From Roseovarius salinarum (GTDB taxonomy: Bacteria; Pseudomonadota; Alphaproteobacteria; Rhodobacterales; Rhodobacteraceae), in assembly GCF_002834145.1 (NCBI RefSeq), contig NZ_PHNT01000002.1, positions 219,909 through 283,908 on the forward strand: DNA of 64,000 nt. Direction: 5' to 3'. The notes under the pieces are model-generated. The model saw only the letters and a program-made list of their open reading frames with translations, was not told the origin of the DNA and did not search any database. Positions 18,038-26,571 of the stretch are shown here, piece by piece. Within the stretch, counting starts at the first letter, position 1, and each line of letters begins with the position of its first letter. Position numbers and translations under genes: made by a program.

Positions 18038-19579
18038 TCAGCGGCCCTTGAACAGACCGCCCAGGATTCCGCGCACGATGCGCCGGCCCGTGGTGCCCTT
18101 CAGTTCGCTGACCACCGCCTGGCGCAGTGCATTTCCGATCTCCGCCCCGAAGGTGCCGCCTTGCGCGCTCGAGCGGCCCACTCTCCTGCCCGTGTAGCGC
18201 CGTGCCGCATTGAACTCGCGCGCCATCGCCGGCCTGTCCCTCACGGCCGTTTCCGCCGCCTCGGCGGCCTGTGCCGCCTCCGTCGCGCGTGCGGCCAGCA
18301 TTTCATGGGCGGAATGACGGTCCAGCCGGTGGTCGTATGTCCCGGCCACCGGCGAGCCCGCGATGATCCCGGCGCGTTCCTGTTCGGTGATTGTCCCGAG
18401 CCGCGACGACGGGGGGCGGATCAGCGTGCGTTCGGCGACGCCCGGCGCGCCGTCCCCGGTGAGCATCGAGGTCACCGCCTCGCCCACGCCGACGTCGCGA
18501 ATCGTGTCGGCGGTGTCGAAACGCGGATTCGGGCGATATGTTTCCGCCGCGCGCATCAGGGCCCTGCGGTCACGCGCGGTATAGGCGCGCAGCGCGTGTT
18601 GCACGCGGTTGCCCAACTGGCCGAGAATGTCGCCGGGCACATCGTCCGGGTTCTGCGTGACGAAATAGACGCCAACGCCCTTCGACCGGATCAGGCGGGC
18701 GACCTGCTCCACCTTGTCGATCAGCGCATCGGGGGCATCGTCAAACAGCAGGTGTGCCTCGTCGAAGAAGAAGACCAGGCGCGGTCTGTCGGGATCGCCC
18801 ACCTCGGGAAGCGTTTCGAACAGGTCTGACAACAGCCACAACAGGAAGGTCGCATAAAGGCGCGGCGCCCGCATCAGCCGGTCGGCGGCAAGGATGCTGA
18901 TGCGCCCGCGCCCCTCGCCGTCCACGCGCATCAGGTCGCCGAGGTCGAGGGCGGGTTCGCCGAACAGCCGCGCACCGCCCTGGTTCTCCAGCACCAGCAA
19001 CTGGCGCTGGATCGCCCCGACGGAACGCTGCGAGACGTTGCCGTATCGCAGCGACAGTCGGCGGCCGTGCTCGCCCACCCAGGTCAGCAGGGCCTGCAGA
19101 TCCGCGAGATCGAGCAGCGGCATGCCCTCTTCGTCGGCGACGCGGAAGGCGATATTGATGACCCCTTCCTGTGCGGGCGTGAGATCCATCAGCCGCGACA
19201 GCAGCAGCGGCCCCATCTCGGACACGGTCGTGCGCACCGGATGCCCCTGGACGCCGAAAAGGTCCCAGAACGTCACCGGGAAACTTTCGTATCGATAGCC
19301 GTCGAAGCCGATCCTGCGGGCACGATCCGTAAACGCGCCATGAAGCCCGGAATCGGAGGCGCCGGGCATGGCCAGGCCGGCGAGGTCGCCCTTGACGTCG
19401 GACAGGAACACCGGAACGCCGGCGGCCGAGAACCCCTCTGCCAGGATTTGCAGGGTCACCGTCTTGCCCGTGCCCGTTGCCCCGGCGATCAACCCGTGGC
19501 GGTTGGCCATGCCCAGGGCCAGCGCCTGGGGCGCGGCGTAATCCTTGCCGCCGCCGCCGATGAAAACCCGGGAATGCAT
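18038..19579 (-). CDS. HerA/DUF853-type P-loop ATPase
   Basis: 513 residues from the ATG at 19579, preceded by GGAGGG. Walker A GATGTGKTVTLQIL is near residue 35 and Walker B LVFFFDEAHLLF near residue 255. FVTQNPDDVPGDILGQLGNRVQHALRA carries the family's sensor/arginine region. The C-terminus is basic and alanine-rich, ending in a glycine-rich tail. DUF853 proteins (E. coli YjgR) resemble HerA/FtsK translocases; the nucleic-acid role is by family only. It is divergent from the ialB-like gene across a structured non-coding region. Confidence 0.88.
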   Translation of the reverse strand: MHSRVFIGGGGKDYAAPQALALGMANRHGLIAGATGTGKTVTLQILAEGFSAAGVPVFLSDVKGDLAGLAMPGASDSGLHGAFTDRARRIGFDGYRYESFPVTFWDLFGVQGHPVRTTVSEMGPLLLSRLMDLTPAQEGVINIAFRVADEEGMPLLDLADLQALLTWVGEHGRRLSLRYGNVSQRSVGAIQRQLLVLENQGGARLFGEPALDLGDLMRVDGEGRGRISILAADRLMRAPRLYATFLLWLLSDLFETLPEVGDPDRPRLVFFFDEAHLLFDDAPDALIDKVEQVARLIRSKGVGVYFVTQNPDDVPGDILGQLGNRVQHALRAYTARDRRALMRAAETYRPNPRFDTADTIRDVGVGEAVTSMLTGDGAPGVAERTLIRPPSSRLGTITEQERAGIIAGSPVAGTYDHRLDRHSAHEMLAARATEAAQAAEAAETAVRDRPAMAREFNAARRYTGRRVGRSSAQGGTFGAEIGNALRQAVVSELKGTTGRRIVRGILGGLFKGR

Positions 19580-19654
19580 GCACCGCCCTCCGGCAAGATT
19601 TTTCCTTGCCATGACCATACTAAGTTAACGATTGCCCGCTAGTGTGTTTTTCAT

Positions 19655-19679
19655 CCGGGGGTTTGTCCTCTTCCCCCGG
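19655..19679. promoter_or_regulatory. Hairpin upstream of a rho-independent terminator
   Basis: CCGGGGG / CCCCCGG with an 11-base loop containing TCCTC. It lies 23 bases before a strong terminator on the plus strand and may be the 5' domain of a short transcript. Structure seen, transcription not known. Confidence 0.4.
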
Positions 19680-19702
19680 GGTGACTTCCTCCCTGTCAGA
19701 CT

Positions 19703-19733
19703 GGCCGCACCGTCTTGGTGCGGCCCTTTTTTT
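19703..19733 (+). terminator. Rho-independent terminator
   Basis: Stem GGCCGCACC / GGTGCGGCC with loop GTCTT, then C and seven T. It lies in the non-coding region between the HerA-like and ialB-like genes, with no annotated gene upstream on this strand. This implies a short unrecognised transcript ending here. Confidence 0.75.
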
Positions 19734-19757
19734 GCGGAAATTGTTCCGCGTTGCCTG

Positions 19758-19786
19758 TTGACGGATAGCGGTAACTGTCATAGCGT
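19758..19786 (+). promoter_or_regulatory. Possible promoter
   Basis: TTGACG at 19758-19763 and TAGCGT at 19781-19786 are separated by 17 bases. The -35 is good and the -10 weak. It would start RNA near 19793, just before the candidate small RNA and the ialB-like gene. Confidence 0.4.
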
Positions 19787-19792
19787 CCGGCC

Positions 19793-19856
19793 AAATACTA
19801 AGCCGGCCAGTCTGGCAGGGAGTGGATTGCAAAAAGGGGCCATCGCGCCCCTTTTT
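19793..19856 (+). ncRNA. Candidate small RNA or leader with terminator
   Basis: After the possible promoter come a small stem (CCGGC / GCCGG, using 19788-19806), the arm of a long-range repeat, and a terminator with stem AAAAAGGGGC / GCCCCTTTTT (19831-19856). The product would be about 65 nt. It could be a free sRNA or an attenuated leader for the ialB-like gene at 19983. No known RNA family was recognised. Confidence 0.4.
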
Positions 19857-19982
19857 GTCGTCTTCCGGCGCGCCGGGCGCTCACCTGACGATCGACGGTG
19901 CGCGGCAGATTTTGGCCTGACAGACCCGACTTGCCGTGTTACGTGGCTGGTGATCCAATTTCCTTCAGCAAATGGTGAACCG

Positions 19983-20558
19983 ATGCGAAAGACCATTTCG
20001 ACACTGACGTTTGTTGCGGCCCTCGTCACGGGCGCAGCCGTCTCCGCCCAGGACGCAGCGGACGAAACACTCTCGATGGGAGAGGAAGTCCAGCAGCGCG
20101 AAGAGGCGACCTACATCAAGGAGGAATACGGCGACTGGAAGCTTCGCTGTTTCCGCAGCGAGGCCGAGGAAGACCCCTGCCAGCTTTACCAGTTGCTGCG
20201 TCAGAACGAGGATGTGCAGCGTCCTGTTGCCGAGATCAGCGTGTTCCGTCTGCCGGAAGGTGGCCAGGCCGAGGCCGGTGCCACCGTCATCGTGCCCCTG
20301 GGCACGCTGCTGACGCAGGGCATGCAGATCGCGGTGGATGACGGCAAGGCCAAGAGCTACCAGTTCGTGTTCTGCAACCAGGTCGGCTGCATGGCGCGGA
20401 TCGGCCTGACGTCCGAAGACGTCGAGGCGTTCAAGCGCGGGGCGGAGGCAACGCTGCGCATCGTTCCCGCGCAGGCGCCGAACCAGAACATCAACATTCC
20501 GGTTTCACTCACCGGCTTCACCGACGGTTACGAGAACGCGTCGGTCGTTCGGAACTGA
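19983..20558 (+). CDS. Invasion-associated locus B (IalB) family protein
   Basis: 191 residues from the ATG at 19983; the longer upstream frame crosses two terminators and is not credible. Signal peptide MRKTISTLTFVAALVTGAAV. The family core starts at EEYGDWKLRCFRSEAEEDPC and contains PVAEISVFRLPEG and IVPLGTLLTQGMQIAVDDGK, then a second cysteine pair (QFVFCNQVGCMARIG). IalB proteins are periplasmic or envelope proteins widespread in Rhodobacterales; despite the name, no invasion role is implied here. Confidence 0.88.
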   Translation: MRKTISTLTFVAALVTGAAVSAQDAADETLSMGEEVQQREEATYIKEEYGDWKLRCFRSEAEEDPCQLYQLLRQNEDVQRPVAEISVFRLPEGGQAEAGATVIVPLGTLLTQGMQIAVDDGKAKSYQFVFCNQVGCMARIGLTSEDVEAFKRGAEATLRIVPAQAPNQNINIPVSLTGFTDGYENASVVRN

Positions 20559-20587
20559 GGCACCGATCAAACAGCTCGTGTTTGCAG

Positions 20588-20619
20588 GGGCGCCGTCCGG
20601 TCAAGGGGCGGCGCCCTTT
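20588..20619 (+). terminator. Terminator after the ialB-like gene
   Basis: Stem GGGCGCCG / CGGCGCCC with a 13-base loop followed by TTT, starting 30 bases after the stop codon. Confidence 0.6.
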
Positions 20620-20646
20620 ACGGTTGTCCGATTGCAAAGCCGGTGC

Positions 20647-21858
20647 TCACGGCGCGCGCCGCAGTGCCAGGACAGCGTTGAGGCCCCCGAAAGCGAAGGC
20701 ATTGGACAAGGCCACCTCGACGGGCGCCTCGCGCGCTTCGTTGGGAACCACGTCCAGCGCACACTCCGGGTCGGGTTCGTCATAGCCGATGGTCGGCGCC
20801 ACGATCCCGTCGCGCACCGCCATGATGCAGGCCAGCAGTTCCACCGCGCCGGTGGCGCCGATCAGGTGGCCGTGCATCGACTTGGTGGACGAGATCATGA
20901 GGCTGTCGGCGTGGGGGCCGAAAACATCCGCGACCGAGGCGCTTTCGGTCTTGTCGTTGGCCGCCGTCCCCGTCCCGTGCGCATTGATGTAACCCACCTC
21001 CTCGCGCGGGATGCCGGCGTCGCGCAGCGCACCGGCCATCGCCCGCGAGGCGCCCTGCTTGGACGGCATCACGATGTCTGCCGCGTCCGAGGACATCGCG
21101 TAGCCGGCCACCTCGGCCAGGATCTCGGCGCCGCGGGCGCGGGCGTGCTCGTATTCCTCGAAGACGAAGACGCCCGCGCCCTCGCCCTGCACCATCCCGT
21201 TGCGGTTGGCGCTGAACGGACGGCACCCGTCGCGCGACATCACGCGCAATCCTTCCCAGGCCTTCACGCCGCCGAAACACAGCATGGATTCCGACCCGCC
21301 GGTGATCATCGCGGGCGTCATGCCCGTCCGCACCATCTGGAAGGCCTGCGCCATGGCATGGTTGGATGACGCGCAGGCCGTCGACACCGTGAAGCTCGGC
21401 CCCTTGAGGTTGAACTCCATCGACACGTGGCTGGCCGCCGCGTTGTTCATCAGCTTGGGGACCACGAAGGGATGCACCCGGTTCTTGCCGTCCTCGTAAA
21501 CCGAGCGGTAGTTCTCGTCGAGCGTGGTCATCCCGCCGCCCGAGTTGCCCAGCACCACACCCGCACGCGCGGCCAGTTCGCCGCTGAATTCCAGCCCGGA
21601 CTGCATGATCGCCTCGCGCGCGGCGACGAGCGTGAACTGCGTGAAACGGTCGTAGAGCGCCAGTTGCTGGCGGTTGAACCGCTTGTCGGCCTCGAACCCC
21701 TTGACCTGCCCGCCGATGCGGATCGCGAGCCGCTCGACATCGCGAAAATCCAGCTCGGTGATGCCGCAGCGGCCCTCGCGCATGGCAGCGAGCGTTTCGG
21801 GCACGGTGTGGCCGAGCGAATTGATCGACCCCGCCCCGGTAATGACGACGCGTTTCAC
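20647..21858 (-). CDS. Beta-ketoacyl-ACP synthase (FabF/KAS II-like)
   Basis: 403 residues. Decarboxylative condensation of malonyl-ACP with acyl-ACP. Catalytic triad visible: Cys162 (STACASSNHA), His294 (INAHGTGTAAND) and His331 (KSMHGHLIGA). Its start overlaps the stop of the upstream acpP-like gene as ATGA, and an LpxD-like gene precedes both. This suggests dedicated synthesis of a special acyl chain rather than bulk fatty acids (inference). The canonical fabF is probably elsewhere. Confidence 0.9.
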   Translation of the reverse strand: MKRVVITGAGSINSLGHTVPETLAAMREGRCGITELDFRDVERLAIRIGGQVKGFEADKRFNRQQLALYDRFTQFTLVAAREAIMQSGLEFSGELAARAGVVLGNSGGGMTTLDENYRSVYEDGKNRVHPFVVPKLMNNAAASHVSMEFNLKGPSFTVSTACASSNHAMAQAFQMVRTGMTPAMITGGSESMLCFGGVKAWEGLRVMSRDGCRPFSANRNGMVQGEGAGVFVFEEYEHARARGAEILAEVAGYAMSSDAADIVMPSKQGASRAMAGALRDAGIPREEVGYINAHGTGTAANDKTESASVADVFGPHADSLMISSTKSMHGHLIGATGAVELLACIMAVRDGIVAPTIGYDEPDPECALDVVPNEAREAPVEVALSNAFAFGGLNAVLALRRAP

Positions 21859-22115
21859 GATTTCTGGTCTTCCACGAGCTTCTCGATGCCTTTCACGATG
21901 GCGGCGACCGAGGAGATGTCGAAATCGCTTTCGGTGGGCTCGTTGGCGTTGAACGGCACGGAGATATCGAATGCCTCCTCGATGGCGAAGATGCTTTCGA
22001 CAAGCCCGAGGCTGTCGATCCCGAGGCTGTCCAGCGTGCTGTCCATGGTGACGTCGGCAGGATCGAGCACCGCCTGTTCGGCGATGATCTCGATGACGCG
22101 GTCCTTGACTTCCAT
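21855..22115 (-). CDS. Acyl carrier protein (dedicated)
   Basis: 86 residues. The phosphopantetheine site is Ser35 in LGIDSLGLVES. It is acidic, with helices typical of ACP. The sequence after the site (SIFAIEEAFDISVPFNANEP) and an extended loop differ from housekeeping AcpP. Translationally coupled to the KAS gene. Probably a specialised ACP analogous in context to AcpXL of rhizobia; the sequence alone does not identify it as AcpXL. Confidence 0.88.
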   Translation of the reverse strand: MEVKDRVIEIIAEQAVLDPADVTMDSTLDSLGIDSLGLVESIFAIEEAFDISVPFNANEPTESDFDISSVAAIVKGIEKLVEDQKS

Positions 22116-22148
22116 CTATCCCGTCCTCTTGCGCTCGCTGCCGTGGAT

Positions 22149-23240
22149 TTAGTCGCTCGCGTCCTGCTTGAAAACAGCTTTCTTGAGCGCCGCGACATCC
22201 GCGAAAAGCCGCGGCAGGCGACGCAATCCCTTGTAGGTCGCGATGTGGCTGTCCATTTTCATAGCCGGGTAGCCCAGCACGACGCGGCCGGCGGGCACGT
22301 TGGCAAGCACCTTGGTTCCGCCGCCGGTGATCACGTTGTCGCCGATGAACAGGTTGTCACCGACCCCGGTCTGGCCGGCAAGAACGACGTTGTCCCCGAT
22401 GCGCGTGGAGCCGGCGATGCCCGTGAGCGCGCACAGCAGGCTGTCACGGCCGACGTTCACGTTGTGGCCGATCTGCACGAGGTTGTCGAGCTTGGTGCCG
22501 TCGCCGATCACCGTGTCGCGGATCGTTCCGCGGTCGATGCAGCAGTTCGCCCCCAGTTCCACGTCATCCCCGATCCGCACCGAGCCCAGCGAATGGATGC
22601 GCGCATAGGGTTGGCCGCGGGTCTCGCCACGGTCGCCCAGCGTGTCGCGCACCCGCTCGACGGCCGATTCCTCCGGCGTGACGAAGGAAAAGCCGTCGCC
22701 CCCCACCACGGCACCGGGCTGGGCAATCACCCGCGCCCCGATCACGGCCCGCGCGGCGATCCGCACGCCTTCGCGCAGCAGCCCGCCCGCGCCGATCCGT
22801 GCCTGCGCGCCGACGAAGCACTGCGGCCCGATCACGGTGCCCGCGCCGATGACCGCGCCGGATCCGATCACCGCCAGCGGTCCGACGCTGACGCCCTCGC
22901 CCAGCCGGGCCGTCTCGTCGATCACGGCCGAGGGGTGGATGCCCGTGGTGCGGTCTTGCCCGGTGTCCATCATCCGGGTCAGCCCGGACATCGCGTAGCG
23001 TGGCCGCGGCGCAAGAACGGCGGCGTCCAGTCCCAGAGCCTGCCAGTCGGCCCCTTCCCACAGCAGGGCAGCCCGCGCGGCGCCCTTTGCGAGATCCTCG
23101 GCATACTCGGGCTTCATGGCCAGCGCCAGCGCGCCCGCGTCCGCGTCGGCCGGTTCCGCCGCGTGGGTCACTGCAAGGTCCGTGGCGCCGCAGGCCCGCG
23201 TGCCCAGGGCTTCGGCGATTTGCGCGATCGTGTAGGACAT
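22149..23240 (-). CDS. lpxD: LpxD-like UDP-3-O-acyl-glucosamine N-acyltransferase
   Basis: 363 residues, GGGAGA before the start. The N-terminal uridine-binding domain (about 1-105) is followed by hexapeptide repeats ([20 protein letters not shown] onward). The active-site region has the His of [21 protein letters not shown] and [20 protein letters not shown] are characteristic of LpxD. It transfers a 3-hydroxyacyl chain from ACP to lipid A precursor. Placement beside a dedicated ACP and KAS, and not with fabZ-lpxA-lpxB, suggests a second copy. Confidence 0.88.
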   Translation of the reverse strand: MSYTIAQIAEALGTRACGATDLAVTHAAEPADADAGALALAMKPEYAEDLAKGAARAALLWEGADWQALGLDAAVLAPRPRYAMSGLTRMMDTGQDRTTGIHPSAVIDETARLGEGVSVGPLAVIGSGAVIGAGTVIGPQCFVGAQARIGAGGLLREGVRIAARAVIGARVIAQPGAVVGGDGFSFVTPEESAVERVRDTLGDRGETRGQPYARIHSLGSVRIGDDVELGANCCIDRGTIRDTVIGDGTKLDNLVQIGHNVNVGRDSLLCALTGIAGSTRIGDNVVLAGQTGVGDNLFIGDNVITGGGTKVLANVPAGRVVLGYPAMKMDSHIATYKGLRRLPRLFADVAALKKAVFKQDASD

Positions 23241-23266
23241 CTGTCTCCCCTCGGGTCGGGGAGGGT

Positions 23267-24877
23267 TTAGCCCTGAACGCCCCGCAGCGAAACCCCTGCG
23301 CGGGACAACGCCTGCCAGATTCTGCCGTCACGCCCGTAGATGTCATCGCGGTATTGCAGTTGCCCGCGCGGGGTGGTGAAGGCCGTGCGGTAGATGATGT
23401 GCACCGGGACCTGCTTTTCCAGGTCCACCTGCGTTTCGCGGCCCGTGTCGAGGATCCTGTGGAAGAACGGCTTGGGGTTTTCCATCTGCCGCGCAAGCAG
23501 CGTGTAGGCGAACTCGAACGGCTGCTCCAGCCGGATGCAGCCGTGGCTGTAGGCACGGCGGTCACGCTGGAAAAGGTGCTTGGCCGGCGTGTCGTGCAGG
23601 TAGATGTTGTGCCGGTTGGGGAACATGAACTTCACCAGCCCCAGCGCATTGCGCGGCGACGGCGGCTGCTTGAGGTTGAACGGGAAGGTGTTGCGCGTGT
23701 AGGCGTTGAAGTTCACCGATGCCCGGCTGACCTGCCGTCCGCTGGCGGTGTAGAGACGCAGGTGGCTGGCCGCGCCGGGGTTGGCCTGCATTTGCGGCAG
23801 GTATTCGTTCACGGCGATGGAGCGCGGCACGTTCCATGTCGGGTTGATGACCATGTGTTCCATGACGTCCGAGAATTCGGGGCTTTCGCGGTCGGGCACA
23901 TCCATCCCCACCACCGCCTTGGTGCGGAAGGTCACGCGGTCATCGTCGACGATGCGTGCGCTGAAATCGGTGAGGTTCACCAGCACGTGGCGTTTGCCGC
24001 GGTCGCGGTTGAGCCAGCGTTCGCGCTCCATCGCGACCATCACCGATTGCAGGCGCTCGCGCAGCGGCGTGTTGATCTCGCGGATCGTGTCACCGCCGGC
24101 CACGCCATCGGCCTTCAGCCCGTGGTCCTGCTGGAAGCGCAGCACGGCACCTTCGAGGCGCGAGTCGTAGCGGCGGCTGACACCGCGGTCGAGGTAGCCC
24201 ATGGCGATCAGCCGATCCCGCAGCGCGACGACGGCCCGCCCCTGCTGGCCCGGCTTCATGGCACGTGCCGGCACGGTCGGGCCCCACCCGCCCTCGGCCA
24301 GGGCCTGTTCAAGCCGCATCTTGGCCTTCATGAGCCGTGCATACTCGTTTGTCTGGGGGGGAAGCGCGCGGAAGAACGCGCGGGGGCTGGCCCGCGTGAA
24401 CACCTCGAGGTTGAGCTTCGCGCTGCGGTAGGGAATCTCGCGCTTGATGCCGTTGACCACCTGCTTGGGCTTGAGCGCGCCGGTGCGCATGTTCTGTGCC
24501 AGCCGGGCGAAGGTCAGGCTGAGGCGCGCCTCCAGAAAGCCCAGCTCGCGCGGCGTGTCGGCCGAACGCATGGCTGCCAGCAGACCGTCCGCGTCGTAGC
24601 GGCGCGCGGGCAGCCCGTGCGCCGCCGTCATGCCGATCGCTTCCAGAAGCGCGGCGCGGCGCGCGCGGTGCACTTCGGATTCGTCGGTCCAGATTCCCTC
24701 GTAGTCGCGCGCCTGGTAGAACGACGCGACGGACGGGTTCTGCGCCGCTCCCTCGGCGACCGCCTGCTTGAAGGCGGTTACCTGGGCCTCGGCCGGCAGG
24801 GCGATGACATACAGCGCTGTGAGGGCGGTCAAGCGGGTCAGGTAGGTGCGAAAGACGGCGAACATCGAATACCCCAT
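23267..24877 (-). CDS. L,D-transpeptidase (YcbB/LdtD-like) with peptidoglycan-binding domain
   Basis: 536 residues, signal peptide ([20 protein letters not shown]). The order resembles LdtD: an N-terminal alpha domain, a peptidoglycan-binding domain ([18 protein letters not shown], then [15 protein letters not shown], about 215-270), and a YkuD catalytic domain with the HGC motif (YSHGCIRL, Cys about 447). It would make 3-3 crosslinks or attach proteins to murein in the periplasm. It is 26 bases from lpxD and divergent from the DUF882 gene, also a cell-wall protein. An ATG at 24865 is an alternative start. Confidence 0.92.
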   Translation of the reverse strand: MGYSMFAVFRTYLTRLTALTALYVIALPAEAQVTAFKQAVAEGAAQNPSVASFYQARDYEGIWTDESEVHRARRAALLEAIGMTAAHGLPARRYDADGLLAAMRSADTPRELGFLEARLSLTFARLAQNMRTGALKPKQVVNGIKREIPYRSAKLNLEVFTRASPRAFFRALPPQTNEYARLMKAKMRLEQALAEGGWGPTVPARAMKPGQQGRAVVALRDRLIAMGYLDRGVSRRYDSRLEGAVLRFQQDHGLKADGVAGGDTIREINTPLRERLQSVMVAMERERWLNRDRGKRHVLVNLTDFSARIVDDDRVTFRTKAVVGMDVPDRESPEFSDVMEHMVINPTWNVPRSIAVNEYLPQMQANPGAASHLRLYTASGRQVSRASVNFNAYTRNTFPFNLKQPPSPRNALGLVKFMFPNRHNIYLHDTPAKHLFQRDRRAYSHGCIRLEQPFEFAYTLLARQMENPKPFFHRILDTGRETQVDLEKQVPVHIIYRTAFTTPRGQLQYRDDIYGRDGRIWQALSRAGVSLRGVQG

Positions 24878-25200
24878 GCAAATCCAGGTGCCAGACGACT
24901 AGGTCGAGCACGATTTTTCCGCGCGCGCGCACTGCTTGTCCACTCAAATTTTGTTCAACGACATTGCAAGGGTGTCGGTTCGTGCCGAAGCGGGGCGTTC
25001 CTGCATCGAAGCGGGCAAAGTGGCCACACAGGCGGCTTTTGCGCGAAATACCGCCGAAATTCCTTGAAACCGTCGTTTTTCGACGCACCGGGCTTGGTCG
25101 ATGATTCCCGATATGTCATAAAACCGGTGCATCCTGGGGGTGGATGGAAGACCGCGGTAACGCGGCGAAACAACGGCAAGCGACGGGACAGGCGCGAAAC
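24878..25200. other. Divergent intergenic region
   Basis: 323 bases between the L,D-transpeptidase and DUF882 genes. It is lower in GC than its neighbours and has no credible gene or RNA structure; it presumably holds two divergent promoters. Confidence 0.5.
25094..25122 (+). promoter_or_regulatory. Possible promoter for the DUF882 gene
   Basis: TTGGTC (25094-25099) and CATAAA (25117-25122) with 17-base spacing, 78 bases before the start codon. A moderate match only. Confidence 0.3.
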
Positions 25201-25770
25201 ATGACCGAACACAAATCCCGCAGCGTGACGCGTCGCGCCCTACTGGGTGCATTCGCGGCAACCGCTGTCACGGCAGCCCCGACATACTCCAACGCCTTCG
25301 GCCTCCTGCGCGGCGCGGGCGATGTCCGGCGGCTCAAGATGACCTCGCCGCGCACCGGCGAGCAACTCAACATGATCTACTGGATCGAGGGCGACTACAT
25401 TCGCGATGCGATCCGCGAGATCACGGTCTTCATGCGGGACTGGCGCACCGACGAGGTCAAGGAGATCGACACGCGCACGATCGACATCCTCGCCGCGGCG
25501 CACAACCTGCTGGAGGTCGACGAACCCTACATGCTGCTGTCGGGCTACCGCAGCCCGGCGACCAACAAGATGCTGCGGCGTCGCTCCAGCGGGGTGGCGA
25601 AGAACTCGCGGCACCTTTACGGCCAGGCGGCCGACGTGCGGCTCAACTCCCGCTCGGTCAACCAGATGTACCGGGCGGCGATGGCGTGCCATGGCGGCGG
25701 TGTCGGACGGTATTCCGGCAGCAACTTCGTTCACATGGATTGCGGCCCGGTCCGCAGCTGGGGCCGCTGA
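25201..25770 (+). CDS. DUF882 / M15-like murein peptidase family protein (YcbK-like)
   Basis: 189 residues from the ATG at 25201. The N-terminus carries a twin-arginine-like export signal (SVTRRALLGAFAATAVTAAP). The family's zinc-ligand pattern is visible: SGYRSPATNKMLRR, then HLYGQAADVRL (His and Asp) and NFVHMDCGPVR (His). The E. coli relative MepK (YcbK) is a DD-/LD-endopeptidase that cuts murein crosslinks. The divergent L,D-transpeptidase makes such crosslinks, so the pair fits a make-and-break role (inference). Confidence 0.88.
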   Translation: MTEHKSRSVTRRALLGAFAATAVTAAPTYSNAFGLLRGAGDVRRLKMTSPRTGEQLNMIYWIEGDYIRDAIREITVFMRDWRTDEVKEIDTRTIDILAAAHNLLEVDEPYMLLSGYRSPATNKMLRRRSSGVAKNSRHLYGQAADVRLNSRSVNQMYRAAMACHGGGVGRYSGSNFVHMDCGPVRSWGR

Positions 25771-25813
25771 CGCTTCGCCACCCGCATCTCTCTTTCTCTC
25801 AGGTGGCATCACG

Positions 25814-25845
25814 AAACCCCGCACGGTCCGGACCGTGCGGGGTTT
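25814..25845. terminator. Bidirectional terminator between convergent genes
   Basis: A perfect palindrome, AAACCCCGCACGGTCC / GGACCGTGCGGGGTTT, centred at 25829/25830. It has A-runs and T-runs on both sides and serves the DUF882 gene (plus) and the cytochrome b gene (minus). Confidence 0.85.
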
Positions 25846-25911
25846 TCACTTGCAAGGGCGTCCGCCCCGTCCGACAAGGCGACGGACACCGCCCCGCGGC
25901 GGCGCGCGGCC

Positions 25912-26571
25912 TCACCGCGGCCGGATCCGGGCCGGCTCGTCGGCCTGGAGATAGGCCTCTTCCTCCGGCGTCAGGTCGATCTTGTCGAAGCCCGTGATCA
26001 TCGGCCTGACGTGTTCGCGGAAGCTGTGACCGACGGTCAGCAGGTAGACATGCGCGATCACGAAGGCGGCGATGGCATAGGCCGCCAGCAGGTGGATGTT
26101 CGACACCAGCCCGGCCCAGAAGGTCGCCTCGGGCGCGGTTTCCCAGAAGTTGTAGGTCAGCGCCAGCACCCCGGTGATCCAGACCGCCGGGAACAGGATC
26201 AGCTTGAGCGCCAGGTATGTCAGCGCCTGCAGCGGGTTGTGCTTGCGCCAGTACGCCTTGCGGAAGGGGTGCTTTTCACCCTTGAAGATGCCGTAGACAT
26301 AGAACCGCGCGACCCGCAAGAGCCCCTGCCCCGTCGGCACGTAATGCACCCATGTGCCGGTGGTGAAGTGCCAGAAGATCGCGAAGATCCACAGCAGGAT
26401 CAGCAGTCCGGCCGCCACGATGTGCGCCATCACCGCCGGGCCGAACGGCACGATGTCGTGCAGCCCGTTCAGCCCCAGCCCGGTGAACAGCAGCACCAGG
26501 ATCAGCACCATCTGCGACCAGTGCCAGAACCGTTCGAACCGCGGATAGACCTTGACGTAGCGTTCAGCCAT
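25912..26571 (-). CDS. Membrane di-heme cytochrome b (b561-like) partner of octaheme cytochrome
   Basis: 219 residues with about four membrane helices and histidines suited to b-heme ligation (WHWSQMVLILVLLFTGLGL, VMAHIVAAGLLILLW, SNIHLLAAYAIAAFVIAHVYLL). It resembles the prokaryotic cytochrome b561 / formate-dehydrogenase gamma fold. Its start overlaps the octaheme gene by eight bases, so the two are co-translated and probably form a quinol-linked electron-transfer complex. The direction of electron flow is not determined. Confidence 0.82.
   Translation of the reverse strand: MAERYVKVYPRFERFWHWSQMVLILVLLFTGLGLNGLHDIVPFGPAVMAHIVAAGLLILLWIFAIFWHFTTGTWVHYVPTGQGLLRVARFYVYGIFKGEKHPFRKAYWRKHNPLQALTYLALKLILFPAVWITGVLALTYNFWETAPEATFWAGLVSNIHLLAAYAIAAFVIAHVYLLTVGHSFREHVRPMITGFDKIDLTPEEEAYLQADEPARIRPR

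Larger units (their letters stand above)
19690..19821. repeat. Long-range 18-base inverted repeat
   Basis: TCCCTGTCAGACTGGCCG (19690-19707) and CGGCCAGTCTGGCAGGGA (19804-19821) are complementary at 17 of 18 positions, and the odd pair would be G-U in RNA. The left arm overlaps the 5' arm of the terminator at 19703, so pairing of the two arms and folding of that terminator exclude each other. Confidence 0.6.

Noticed and set aside
23000..25204. 734-codon plus-strand open frame over lpxD and the L,D-transpeptidase gene
   Set aside because: No recognisable family; covers two real genes and a divergent promoter region.
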